Shown here in pieces: positions 15,732-24,807 of a stretch of DNA of 64,000 bases. Origin of the DNA: Streptomyces griseorubiginosus (GTDB taxonomy: Bacteria; Actinomycetota; Actinomycetes; Streptomycetales; Streptomycetaceae); contig NZ_KQ948751.1 of assembly GCF_001514195.1 (NCBI RefSeq), positions 1 to 64,000 of the forward strand, given 5' to 3'. The position numbers were made by a program, and so were the translations under genes. The notes under the pieces were generated by a model. It saw only the letters and a list, made by a program, of their open reading frames with translations. It made no database searches and had not been told where the DNA came from. The first letter of the stretch is position 1, and the number at the start of each line of letters is the position of its first letter.

Positions 15732-18656
15732 TCACTTCCGCTGCTCTGCACGGGTCACCTCCAAGCCATCAGCAGGGCTGTATCGGAGGTGGAAGCCTGC
15801 CAGAGAGGTCTGACAATCCTCATCGAGCGCAAGAATCAGCTGGCCGGCAAGCCACGTGCTGTCCTTGCTCTGCCAGGCAGACACATGCAGCTGCTTCAGC
15901 TCCGCGATCGCGGCATCCAGGGTCTGGGCGTAGGAGAACTGCAGCGGCAGCCTCAGCCCGCAACTGGCGGCCGCGCGGCCCGCGAACGAGGCGGGCACCT
16001 GATCCTGTGGCAGCTCAAGTCCCCCGCGCTGCCGCCCCTTCGCATCCGCGCCCAGCCATGGCAGGGTCACCAGAGCGCCGTCCTTACGCCGCTGTACGAC
16101 CACCACCTCCAGGGTTTCCCGGCTGTCACGGACCTGGGCGCGGCCGGCTCGGGTGTCGTCGGCGTCGCCCACTCCAGCCGCCACCCAGCCGAACAACGGC
16201 CGCCCGGGTCGGCCCACTTCCCCGAGACGGAACACGGCCGCCCGCTCCGCCTGGTCGGCCCGGTGCCGCTCGAATCGTCCTCTCGCCTCCTCCAGCGCCG
16301 GCTCCCACTCCTCAGGCACGTCCGGTGTCTGGCTGTAGGCGCCCTGTACAAGTGGGCTGATGTCCGTCGGCAGCCGCACCGGGCGACGCGGTTCGTCAAG
16401 GTGGGGCAGCAGCACCGCGGCTGACCGCAGCAGTGCATACGCCCCGTACACCGCGACGGATCCCCGCACCGGGACCGGAACCTGCGCCTGCCAGTCCATG
16501 CCGGTCAGCAGACACCGAGCCGTACGCAGCCGTTCGGGCCGCTGCTGCTGTTGCTTGCCGCGCTGGTGCCGGTGCAGCCGACCCATGCGCTGCAGCAGCA
16601 GGTCGACCGGGCACACATCGCTGACCAGCAGGTCGAAGTCCACGTCCAGGGACTGCTCGGCGACCTGGCTGGCCACCACGATGTGCCGGCCTGTGGGCCG
16701 GCCCGTCGCCTTGTCTGAGGGGCCGAACCGTTGCAGCAGATCACGGTCCTTGGCCGCCCGGTCCAGGTCGACGAAGCACGAGTGGGCCACCGTGACCTCG
16801 TCGTCACCGAACCTGCTGCGCAGCACCCGAGCGGTCTCCAGCACCCGCTTGACTGTATTGCGCACCACGAGGACACAGCCCCCGTCCACCAGTTCCCGCT
16901 CAAGCCGCTCCGCCAGCACCTCCACATCATCGGCCAGCCGCTCGACCTGCACGTCCGTGCTGCGGGCCGAGGCCTGCGGACACCGCACCACCGGCACGCC
17001 GCCCGGCGCCACCGAGGTCAGCAGCGGATAGGCGCCCTCCGGCGCACCACCGTCCATCCCCGTACCGGACGTGCCTGCATATGCGTTCACGAGTTCGCGG
17101 CGCCGCCCGGCGGGCAGCGTCGCGGACAGCACGATCACCGGCACCCCATAAGCGCCCAGCCAGGCCAGGACCCGGTCCAGGTAGACACTCATGTACGTGT
17201 CGTAGGCGTGGGCCTCGTCGATCACCACGACCTTGCCCGCCACGGCCAGGTGACGCAGAGCCAGGTGACGGCTCTTCAGCCCCGCAAACAGCAGCTGGTC
17301 GACTGTGCCGGCCACGAACGACGCCAGCATCGCCCGCTTGCGGCCCCGCAGCCAGGCGTGAGCCACCAGCTCGGCCCCCGCGCGCTGCGAGTCCTGCTCC
17401 CCGTGCCGAGCTGCCGGGATGTCGGCGTCCATCTCGACTGCCCTGACGTGGCCGCCGCGGGCCAGCAGGGGGGCGAAATCCTCGTTGAGAGCCGCCTTGG
17501 AATGGGCGAGATGCACGGAGTGACGACGACCGCCGTCGGCGGGCAATCTCTTCAGCCACTCCAGTAGCCGCGGGAACATCGCATTGCCCGTCGCCATCGT
17601 CGGCAACGCAAAGAACACACCGCCCGCGCCCGACCGCGCCGCGAACACCTCAGCCACCGCGAGCGCGGCCTCGGTCTTCCCCTCCCCCATCGGGGCCTCG
17701 ATGACCATCAACCCCGGTACGTCCATCTCCCGGGCCAGCTCCACCGCGGCTTCCTGCACCGGACGCACCGTCGCCCCGGCCGGCAGGCCGAACCGCGAGG
17801 CGAACAACTCCTGCGCCGTGCCGACGGGCTCCTCCGCCTGCCACGGCGCGGGAAGGTCCAGCCCACGCCACGCCGCCGCCAGACGCTCTTCACCGCCGGC
17901 AGACCCCGCATCCGGGACGTACGGGAAAAGATCCGGGTTGCTGGCAATCCAGTCGGCCACAATCACCACCGCCGTCAGCAACACCTGCGCCGGCTGCGGC
18001 AGCTTCACCGCCCGCCACGCCTCCAGCCGCTCCCACACGCCAAAGCGCTTGGCGCAGCCGTCGAGGAACTCCGTCTGCACCCGCCGCCACACCCCGCTGC
18101 TGCGGCCAGGAGTACGCAGCAACTCCTCACGCTCGTACAAGGCCTTGATCTGCCCACTGTCCGGCGGCACCCCATGATGCCCACCGACCACCACCACGAA
18201 CTGGCCCGCCTGCCTGGCCGGCCAACTATGCCGTTCCTGCAGCCACTCCCCCAACAACACCTGACCAGCCAGCCCATGAGGCGCCAGCCGCCGATCCAGC
18301 CCCATCGCCTGCAGAGAACGCATCTCCAGGCCCTGCTCACGCATCCCATCGGCAAGCTGCTCCACCTGACAGGCAAAAGCAGGAGTGGCCTTGCCGACGT
18401 CGTGCACCCCCGCAAGCCACACTGCAAGCCTGCGCCCATCCGCCTCACCACCGGGCAACACCCCGGCAATCAGCCTCCGCACACCAGCGGGCAGCCACTC
18501 ATCCCACAGGAAACCGGCAACAGCCGCACTGTCCTCCATATGCCGCCACAACGGCATCCACCCATCACCATCACGATCATGCTTCGCCCACACCGACCGC
18601 GCCGGCACCCCCAGCAACGACAACAGACCGCAACCAGCAACGTCCCCACTCGTCAT
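15732..18656 (-). CDS. cas3: CRISPR helicase-nuclease Cas3
   Basis: A 974-residue Cas3 with an N-terminal HD nuclease and an SF2 helicase, recruited by Cascade to unwind and degrade target DNA. The HD part shows a first His in WRHMEDSA and the HD dyad in LAGVHDVGKATP (about residue 85). The helicase shows Walker A APMGEGKTEAAL (about 318), DEAH in VVIDEAHAYDTY, SATLPAG, and the motif VI region QRMGRLHRHQRG. I use ATG 18656; a TTG two codons earlier is possible. The last five codons (AEQRK) replace the ancestral ending VTRD because of the downstream insertion. Confidence 0.96.
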   Translation of the reverse strand: MTSGDVAGCGLLSLLGVPARSVWAKHDRDGDGWMPLWRHMEDSAAVAGFLWDEWLPAGVRRLIAGVLPGGEADGRRLAVWLAGVHDVGKATPAFACQVEQLADGMREQGLEMRSLQAMGLDRRLAPHGLAGQVLLGEWLQERHSWPARQAGQFVVVVGGHHGVPPDSGQIKALYEREELLRTPGRSSGVWRRVQTEFLDGCAKRFGVWERLEAWRAVKLPQPAQVLLTAVVIVADWIASNPDLFPYVPDAGSAGGEERLAAAWRGLDLPAPWQAEEPVGTAQELFASRFGLPAGATVRPVQEAAVELAREMDVPGLMVIEAPMGEGKTEAALAVAEVFAARSGAGGVFFALPTMATGNAMFPRLLEWLKRLPADGGRRHSVHLAHSKAALNEDFAPLLARGGHVRAVEMDADIPAARHGEQDSQRAGAELVAHAWLRGRKRAMLASFVAGTVDQLLFAGLKSRHLALRHLAVAGKVVVIDEAHAYDTYMSVYLDRVLAWLGAYGVPVIVLSATLPAGRRRELVNAYAGTSGTGMDGGAPEGAYPLLTSVAPGGVPVVRCPQASARSTDVQVERLADDVEVLAERLERELVDGGCVLVVRNTVKRVLETARVLRSRFGDDEVTVAHSCFVDLDRAAKDRDLLQRFGPSDKATGRPTGRHIVVASQVAEQSLDVDFDLLVSDVCPVDLLLQRMGRLHRHQRGKQQQQRPERLRTARCLLTGMDWQAQVPVPVRGSVAVYGAYALLRSAAVLLPHLDEPRRPVRLPTDISPLVQGAYSQTPDVPEEWEPALEEARGRFERHRADQAERAAVFRLGEVGRPGRPLFGWVAAGVGDADDTRAGRAQVRDSRETLEVVVVQRRKDGALVTLPWLGADAKGRQRGGLELPQDQVPASFAGRAAASCGLRLPLQFSYAQTLDAAIAELKQLHVSAWQSKDSTWLAGQLILALDEDCQTSLAGFHLRYSPADGLEVTRAEQRK
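15749..15817. repeat. 67-bp direct repeat, copy 2 (in cas3)
   Basis: This copy is the in-frame 3' end of the present cas3 gene (CQTSLAGFHLRYSPADGLEV). Its partner is 15060-15128. The two copies bound a ~620-bp segment holding a small membrane-protein frame and the mini CRISPR array. Confidence 0.9.
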
Positions 18657-18744
18657 GCACAATGCCTACCGGGAAACGAGCACCCCAACAGGCCAAACAA
18701 ACGAACACGTCTCACACAGGCCGATCCAGACACAACACCTATCC
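18657..18744. promoter_or_regulatory. candidate leader of array 2 and cas3 promoter region
   Basis: An A/C-rich stretch, poorer in G+C than the surroundings, between the cas3 start (leftward) and the first repeat of array 2 (rightward). Position and orientation fit a type I-E leader, and cas3 must be transcribed from here. I cannot point to exact -35/-10 boxes. Confidence 0.45.
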
Positions 18745-21362
18745 CCGCACCCCGCACGCGCGGGGATGGTCCCCGCACGTCATGAAGGCCATGCACGACT
18801 GGAGGCTGCTCCCCGCACGCGCGGGGATGGTCCCCAGTCGTAAGCGAGGGCACCCCGGACGGCTGGCTGCTCCCCGCACGCGCAGGGATGACACCGCGTA
18901 GGCGTAGGCGTTGTACTTGTTGAAGCCCTGGTCCCCGCACGGCCGGGGATGATCCCGGGGTGGACGGTCCGCCCATGTGGATCCTGGGCTGCTCCCCGCA
19001 CACGCGGGGATGGTCCCCACAACCGGTGGGTGGCCGACTGCCCGTGCGACTGCTCCCCGCACGCGCGGGGATGGCCCCTTGCCGCGCCGATGTAGATCCC
19101 GACGTGGTCCTGCTCCCTGCACGCGCGGGGATGATCCCGGCACGAACAACCTGCTCACCGGTGACGCCCGTTGCTCCCCGCACCCGCGGGGATAATCCCC
19201 CGTTCGTCATGCAGTGGTGGGCCGAGGAATCCTGCTCCCCGCACCCGCGGGAATGATCCCTGCGCGTGGATTCCGAGCGACTCCATCAACGCCTGCTCCC
19301 CGCGCTCGCGGGGATGATCCGGGGTAGTACTCAGGAAACGTCGTAATCCGCTCCTGCTCCCCGCACACACAGGGATGGCCCCGGCGAGGGCTATGAGGCC
19401 ATGTTGGGACTCGGCTGCTCCCCTGATTCGCGGGGATGGTCCCGACTACACGGCGCTGTTCGCGGAAGAATGCGTCTGCTCCCCGCACGCGCGGGGATGG
19501 TCCCATCCTCGCAGCGCTGCGAGGCGCGATGCCGTGCTGCTCCCCGCACGCGCAGGGTAGTCCCACCCCGCAGCCCCGGTTCCGGAACTTGCGGCACCTG
19601 ATCCCCGCACCCGCGGGGATGGTCCCGGCACCGCGCCGGCGTCCGCATCCTGGGTGGGCTGCTCCCCGCCGCGCGGGGATGGTCCCTACTCGAGGCCAGG
19701 ATCCTCGCCATCGAGAAACTGCTCCCCGCACGTAAGAGGATGATCCTTCGTTCGGGCCAGTTTGGTCCTGGACGAGGATCTGCTCCCCGCGCGGGAATGG
19801 TCCGGCAGGGTGGCGTGGCGAACAACTCGTCATCGCCTGCTCCCCGCACGCGCGGGGATGGCCCCATGCTAGCCACCACGGCGAACGCGTACGCGGCCTG
19901 CTCCCTGCACGCGCGGGGATGGTCCCTGCACGAGCATCGCGGCGAGTGCGCCGGTCTTCTGCTCACCGCACGCGCGGGAATGGTCCCCAGCCGAACTTGT
20001 TGTAGGCGTAGATGACCGCTTCCTCCCGCACGCGCAGGGATGGTCCCGACGGCACGAGCTGGAATCTCTTCTCGGTCGTCTGCTCCCCGCATGCGCGGGG
20101 ATGGTCGCGCGCACAAGGTCGCGATCCTGGAACACGGCAACGGTCCCCGCCACGGGGATGACCCCCAGGTAGTCTTCGTCGCGATCAGCTCGATGACCTG
20201 CTCCCCGCACGCGCAGGGATGGTCCCGGCGTCGGGTCCGCGCCCCTGCCGATCGGCATCTGCTCCCCGTACACGCGGGAATGACCCCGGCACGAACAACC
20301 TGCTCACCGGTGACGCCCGCTGCTCCCTGCACGTACGGGGATGATCCCCGCGGCACCATCACGCGCCTCGATCTCCTGCCCTGCTCCCCGCACATGCGGG
20401 GATGATCCCGACTTCGTTAATCACGTGGGCATCGTGATGTCCTGCTCCCCGCACGCGCGGGGAAAGTCCCGGGGACAAAGGGCCGTGGCCGTACGGGTGT
20501 GCCTGCTCCCCGCACGCGCAGGGATGGCCCCTCTATGAACTTCGTCGGCGCTAGGAAGGTGCCCTGCTCCCCGCACACGCGGGGATGGTCCCAGCTCGTT
20601 CTCGTTCTCGGAAGGGTGTGCGGCCTGCTCCCCGCACACGCGGGGATGGTCCCAGCTCGTTCTCGTTCTCGGAAGGGTGTGCGGCCTGCTCCCCGCACAC
20701 GCGGGGATGGTCCCAGCTCGTTCTCGTTCTCGGAAGGGTGTGCGGCCTGCTTCCCGCACGCGCGGGGATGGTCCCAGGTACCAAGGGACCCGGTACGTCG
20801 AGTCGGTCTGCTCCCCGCACGCGCGGGGCTGGTCCCGTCACCTCCGTCGGGTGTTGGCTGGTTCCTCACTGCTCCCTGTACGGGCGGGGATGGTCCCTGG
20901 TTGGAGATGATCGACCAGTCTCCGGACACCTGTTCCCCGCACGCGCGGGGATGGTCCCCAGACCATGTTCTTGGCCAGGGTCTCGACGTTCTGCTCCCCG
21001 CACACGCGGGGATGGTCCCGGCGGCCAGCGTTCGCAGCACCGGAGGCCGTACTGCTCCCCGCACACGCGGGGATGGTCCCGGCGGCCAGCGTTCGCAGCA
21101 CCGGAGGCCGTACTGCTCCCCGCACCCGCGGGGATGATCCCGTTCTGGTGAGTTCGTACCGGGTGGACTGCGCCTGCTCCCCGCACGCTCGGACCGCGAC
21201 AACAACTGCGTCGCTACTCCCCGCACGCGCGGGCATGGTCCCACGTATCCGGTGCCGACGTAGGACAGGGCCGTCTGCTCCCCGCACGCGCGGGGATGGT
21301 CCCTCGGCACGCGTCCGGAACTACTGGATGGGCGGCTGCTCCGCACGCGTGGGGATGATCCC
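18745..21362 (+). CRISPR. type I-E CRISPR array 2, about 44 repeats
   Basis: About 44 repeats, mostly 29 bp, with 31-33 bp spacers (period ~61). They read on the plus strand as CTGCTCCCCGCAC..., inner palindrome CCCCGC/GCGGGG, ending GGGGATGGTCCC. Representative starts: 18745, 18806, 18867, 18928, 19354, 19780, 20198, 20564, 20991, 21336. Several repeats are truncated (19780, 20141, 21174) or mutated, at both ends of the array. One spacer occurs three times in a row (20593, 20654, 20715), another twice (21020, 21081), and one is repeated at distance (19139 and 20288). With array 1 it serves the cas operon that starts 90 bp upstream. Confidence 0.97.
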
Positions 21363-21398
21363 GGGTAAGGCCGACCGAAGAATGACGACTGGCTGTTG

Positions 21399-21671
21399 CT
21401 AGACCTCGATGTAGGCGACGACGACCACGGTACGCAGGGCGGTGACGAAGTAGAGGATGCGGACGTGCTCGATGTCGTCGGTGTACTGCCGTAGTTGGGG
21501 GCCGGTGCTGGTTCCAGGGATGGGGGTGCCGACGTCGGGGTCGACGGAGAGGACGACCAGGGCGCGGTCCAGAGCATGAAGCTCTACCTCGCTGGTGATG
21601 TTCTCAAGCTGCTTTGCAGCGGCGTCGGAAAAGGCAATGCGGGCGCGGCGTGGGCCGTGCTGGGCTGGCAT
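21399..21671 (-). CDS. RelE/ParE-like toxin
   Basis: A 90-residue basic protein with the RelE/ParE outline: N-terminal strand and helices ARIAFSDAAAKQLENI and ALDRALVVLSVDPDV, then a four-strand sheet VRILYFVTALRTVVVVAYIE. Known family members cleave mRNA at the ribosome or poison gyrase; which applies here cannot be told. ATG shares a base with the upstream antitoxin stop (TGATG), the order antitoxin-toxin being usual. It begins 36 bp beyond the last repeat of CRISPR array 2. Three decayed relatives lie at 2376, 5225 and 8880. Confidence 0.8.
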   Translation of the reverse strand: MPAQHGPRRARIAFSDAAAKQLENITSEVELHALDRALVVLSVDPDVGTPIPGTSTGPQLRQYTDDIEHVRILYFVTALRTVVVVAYIEV

Positions 21672-21907
21672 CAGGCGACGGCCGGCCGCTGCGAGGTGAG
21701 GCGGGCGAGGTGGGTCTCGCGCAGGTCCTCCCACGGGGTGCACTGCTCGGGGTCGGGCAGGCCGTTGGTGGCGATGTCCTCCAGGACCGCGGCGAGCTGG
21801 TCGGCGTTCGCGCGGGTGCGGGCCGCGTAGTCGCGGATGGCGTCGGCGGCCGCGGGCTCCAACGGCTGCCGGGAGCTGGCGGCTTCGGGTGCTGGCCGTT
21901 CGCTCAT
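21671..21907 (-). CDS. antitoxin of RelE-like pair
   Basis: A 78-residue acidic helical protein (MSERPAPEAASSRQPLEPAA, AADAIRDYAARTRANADQLA). I start at the second in-frame ATG because GGAGG lies eight bases before it; an earlier ATG would add four residues. The Ala/Arg-rich helix probably dimerises and binds DNA, with the C-terminal WEDLRETHLARLTS region binding the toxin. It should repress its own promoter. Decayed paralogues occur inside CRISPR array 1 and at 5385-5555. Confidence 0.78.
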   Translation of the reverse strand: MSERPAPEAASSRQPLEPAAADAIRDYAARTRANADQLAAVLEDIATNGLPDPEQCTPWEDLRETHLARLTSQRPAVA

Positions 21908-22046
21908 CGAGGCCTCCATGACGGGCGGGTGTGTAATTCCACGGTATCGCCAGGGCAGCCTGCCGGGGAGCGGGTCGGCCGCGTCAGCCTAAGGCACCGT
22001 TACCTGACCGGGCAGGCGATGCCCGCCTGCCCGCTCCACTCAAAAT

Positions 22047-23369
22047 TTAGGTGCTGCGCCGCACAACCCGTCGCAGTTCCTGCTCCACCTCGTGGCGGTT
22101 GAGGCGCTTCGTGCGCGCGAAATCAGTGACCGCGGTTTGAGCGGCGGCGGCTGCCTCGAACCACCTCAGCCGTTGCTGGCGGCGCTCGTCGTTGTCGGTC
22201 AGGTCCCGCAGCCGAGCGTGTTCGGCGTCGGCGGCTTGCTGCAAACTGATCAGCCTGGCCGGCAGCCCCGAGGCTCGTTTCGCCACGGTGATGTCCGGGC
22301 GGCCGGCCGGCTCGGAGGTGTCGCTCTCGAGGCTGGGCGCTGCTGACTGGGTCGGGATGAAGGTGAGCGGATTCGGTGTCGAGGTGGCGGGTGCAGTCGC
22401 GGTGAGGCCGGGCCGACAGGTAGGCCGGTTGCGGCTGGCGCTGGAGGCCGACGGGGCGTCTTCGTCCTGGAGTGGTGGCAGACGCGTGTCATCGCTGAGC
22501 AGGTCGGTGTAGCGCTCGCGGTCGGTGTGGGCGACCCAGAATCGGTGGGTCTTGGTGGCGGTGCGGAATTCGATCGGCACGATGGTGCCGGCGGCGGTCT
22601 GGCGCACCAAGTCGTCGAAGAGGACGTCTTTCGGGGTCGGGGTGGCGTGGGCTTTGCCGCAGCGCCGCACCCCGTTGGGGCAGGGGTGGACGGCGCTGAG
22701 GTCGCAGTGCCAGAAGTCGAGTCGGCGGAAGCCGGAGATGACGCGCAGGTCGCCGGTCTTGGCGATGACATAGGCGGGAAGGTTGTCGCTGCGAGTCCAG
22801 TGGGTGTCGTGGCGGTGGGCGTAGTCGCTGCGATCGGTGTGCCAAGCAGGCGTGATGCCATTCTTCTGCGCCTTGGTCGCGCGCGAGCGCACGCTACGCG
22901 GCCCGTTGACGCTGGCTGAGGACAACTGGACTTCCCAGCCGATGCGCCGCCCCTCGGCGCCTTCGATCAGGGTGTCGGTCTGGATCCAACTGCGTCCGAC
23001 CCGGGTGCGGACTTCGCTGTCGCCGCCGAAGCCGCCTTCCTGCGCGGCCCGCAGGATGCGCTCCTGGTAGGCCTTGTGCTCGTCACTGACCGGGACGATG
23101 TGGCGATCTTCGTCCTCGCGCCGCTCATGGACGGCTTCGCGGCGGCCGTTGGCTCGCAACCGCAGGTACATCGGGGCTTCCACACCGGCGTCCTGGCACA
23201 CCCCACCGCACAGCAGATCCCGCTCTCCGACTGGCACATTGCGGTCGGCGTACATCTTGTCCATGCGGTAGACCATGTCCCACAGATCCGGATGCTCCTC
23301 ATGGCCGAGGTCATCGAGATTCAGATCAAGATGCATACGCAGTTTCTTGTGCCAGACGATGTTGGCCAC
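22047..23369 (-). CDS. CoiA-like nuclease-domain protein
   Basis: A 440-residue protein. The N-terminal ~110 residues include LLCGGVCQDAG and a His/Arg-rich segment. Residues ~125-150 read TDTLIEGAEGRRIGWEVQLS, whose E-x-Q after a preceding Asp matches the variant PD-(D/E)xK site of competence protein CoiA-like nucleases. Residues ~320-370 are a Ser/Pro/Thr-rich linker, and a C-terminal helical segment (FEAAAAAQTAVTDFARTKR) may bind DNA. In an element like this it could act on incoming single-stranded DNA or as a defence nuclease. The remote match needs a profile search. Confidence 0.6.
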   Translation of the reverse strand: MANIVWHKKLRMHLDLNLDDLGHEEHPDLWDMVYRMDKMYADRNVPVGERDLLCGGVCQDAGVEAPMYLRLRANGRREAVHERREDEDRHIVPVSDEHKAYQERILRAAQEGGFGGDSEVRTRVGRSWIQTDTLIEGAEGRRIGWEVQLSSASVNGPRSVRSRATKAQKNGITPAWHTDRSDYAHRHDTHWTRSDNLPAYVIAKTGDLRVISGFRRLDFWHCDLSAVHPCPNGVRRCGKAHATPTPKDVLFDDLVRQTAAGTIVPIEFRTATKTHRFWVAHTDRERYTDLLSDDTRLPPLQDEDAPSASSASRNRPTCRPGLTATAPATSTPNPLTFIPTQSAAPSLESDTSEPAGRPDITVAKRASGLPARLISLQQAADAEHARLRDLTDNDERRQQRLRWFEAAAAAQTAVTDFARTKRLNRHEVEQELRRVVRRST

Positions 23370-23571
23370 CCACTACCTGCCCTTCAGCCTGAAATACCGT
23401 CAAACCACCGTAGGACACGGCACTGACAGTCGGGAGGGGCACCGAAACAAGGCAGGCAGGAACCAGCCGCTGCGGATCGGCGTAAGGAACCGTCTTTGAG
23501 CCTGGCAGAGCGCCCGGGCCACCAGCGACCAAATGGCTGCGTACTGACCCTTTTGCTGCCACACTCGATAC

Positions 23572-24039
23572 ATGCTTGGACAAGATTGGTCCTCGCAGTG
23601 GCAGCGAGTAGGCCGCCGACTCGAGGATGTACGGGCTGTCTACACAGGCGCACCGGGCGGCACTGATGCTGCAATCGACGTGGTTCTGTCGTTCTTCGAG
23701 ACCGTGCACCACCTCAAGGACTGGCTCACGAACGACCCGACGAGCGGGGTGACGTCGAGTCAGGTGCATTCGCTGATCGACGGCAGTCCGGTTCTCAAGC
23801 TCTGTGCAGACCTGGCCAACGGCTCGAAGCATTTCAAGCTTGATCCACAGCGTCGTACGCAGACAGGCGACCACTCCACGGAGATCGCGCGGAACGACGT
23901 CGTGGTGTACGTCGGCACCGGCACCTCAGCACACCGCTTCTACACTGCGTCCGGCGGCAAGGAGGATGACGTCTTGCAGATCGCCGAGCAAGCTGTGAAT
24001 CAGTGGCGTGTTTTCCTCTCTGGTCGCGGTCTCATCTAA
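23572..24039 (+). CDS. hypothetical helical protein, HEPN-like outline
   Basis: A 155-residue protein I do not recognise with certainty. The helices DVVLSFFETVHHLKDWL and VLKLCADLANGSKHFKL recall the helix pair of HEPN-type domains, but no clear R-x4-6-H nuclease motif is present. The ATG has no obvious ribosome site, so it may be leaderless. The 200 bp upstream (23370-23571) shows no further gene. It is convergent with the terminal-protein-like gene at 24134. Confidence 0.6.
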   Translation: MLGQDWSSQWQRVGRRLEDVRAVYTGAPGGTDAAIDVVLSFFETVHHLKDWLTNDPTSGVTSSQVHSLIDGSPVLKLCADLANGSKHFKLDPQRRTQTGDHSTEIARNDVVVYVGTGTSAHRFYTASGGKEDDVLQIAEQAVNQWRVFLSGRGLI

Positions 24040-24133
24040 AACAGCAACTTCAGCCAGCCCGCCGAGCTGAGATATACGACTCAGCCACGGCTGGAGATCT
24101 GAGGCTCAAGACCGCGTCCCAGCGGGACTCGTC

Positions 24134-24706
24134 TCACGCAGCAAATCCAACGTTGGTGACGTACTCGTACTGGCCCCACTGGGAGCCGAGGTCGACGACC
24201 AGGTCGACCCAGGCAGCATCAAGCTCCTGGTCGTCGCCAGCCGCCCAGGCGGCGACGATGCGGTCCCAGCGGCGCACGTTCAGCGCGCGGAACTCCACCG
24301 GGCGCTGGCGCGGCCGGGAGACCTGGGACTGGTTGAGGGGATGGATCTCCACGCGGGTGCCGCGGCCGTCGCGGTTGAGGCGGGCGGCCAGGTAGCGGGC
24401 GACGTTCTCCCGCCGCACGGTGCGGTACGCGCGCTCGATCGCGGCCAGGTTCTTCCTCGACGGGGTGCGGGTGCCAGCCGCCCAGGCACGCAGGGTGCGG
24501 TCGGTGACGGTCAGCCCGGCGGCCCGGGCAGCGGCTCGGGCGTGGGGGGTGCGGGTGAGGTAGTGCAGGCGGGCCTGGAGGCCTCGCCGGGCGGTGATGG
24601 GCGTGGCGATGTAGCCGGCCAGCGCGTCCAGCTGGCGGGCGACGGCCTCATAGCCTTTGATGCCACGGGCGCCGTACTTGCCGAACTCGATGTTCCGTTC
24701 AGGCAT
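24134..24706 (-). CDS. telomere terminal protein (Tpg-like) candidate
   Basis: A 190-residue basic protein with a helix-turn-helix near residues 60-100 (AGLTVTDRTLRAWAAGTRTP then SRKNLAAIERAYRTV). It follows a Tap-like gene in the same orientation, the order known for tap-tpg in Streptomyces linear replicons, where the terminal protein is covalently linked to the 5' ends and primes end patching. Length (184 aa for S. coelicolor Tpg) and composition fit. The start at MPERNIEF is chosen for GGAAGAG upstream. If not Tpg, it would be a plasmid HTH regulator. Identification depends strongly on context. Confidence 0.65.
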   Translation of the reverse strand: MPERNIEFGKYGARGIKGYEAVARQLDALAGYIATPITARRGLQARLHYLTRTPHARAAARAAGLTVTDRTLRAWAAGTRTPSRKNLAAIERAYRTVRRENVARYLAARLNRDGRGTRVEIHPLNQSQVSRPRQRPVEFRALNVRRWDRIVAAWAAGDDQELDAAWVDLVVDLGSQWGQYEYVTNVGFAA

Positions 24707-24807
24707 CGTCTCTTCCGCATTTCTCGGTCGGTGGATCACTGTACGGGCTGGTGGGAGCCGCTCACCCCGCCCGGCCGGATAGTTGACGCCGGGCGGGGTG
24801 GCAGGCG

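Noticed and set aside
18653..21577. Open frames of up to 386 residues across array 2
   Set aside because: Same reason: repeated PRTRGDGP-like peptides are the repeat sequence read in frame.
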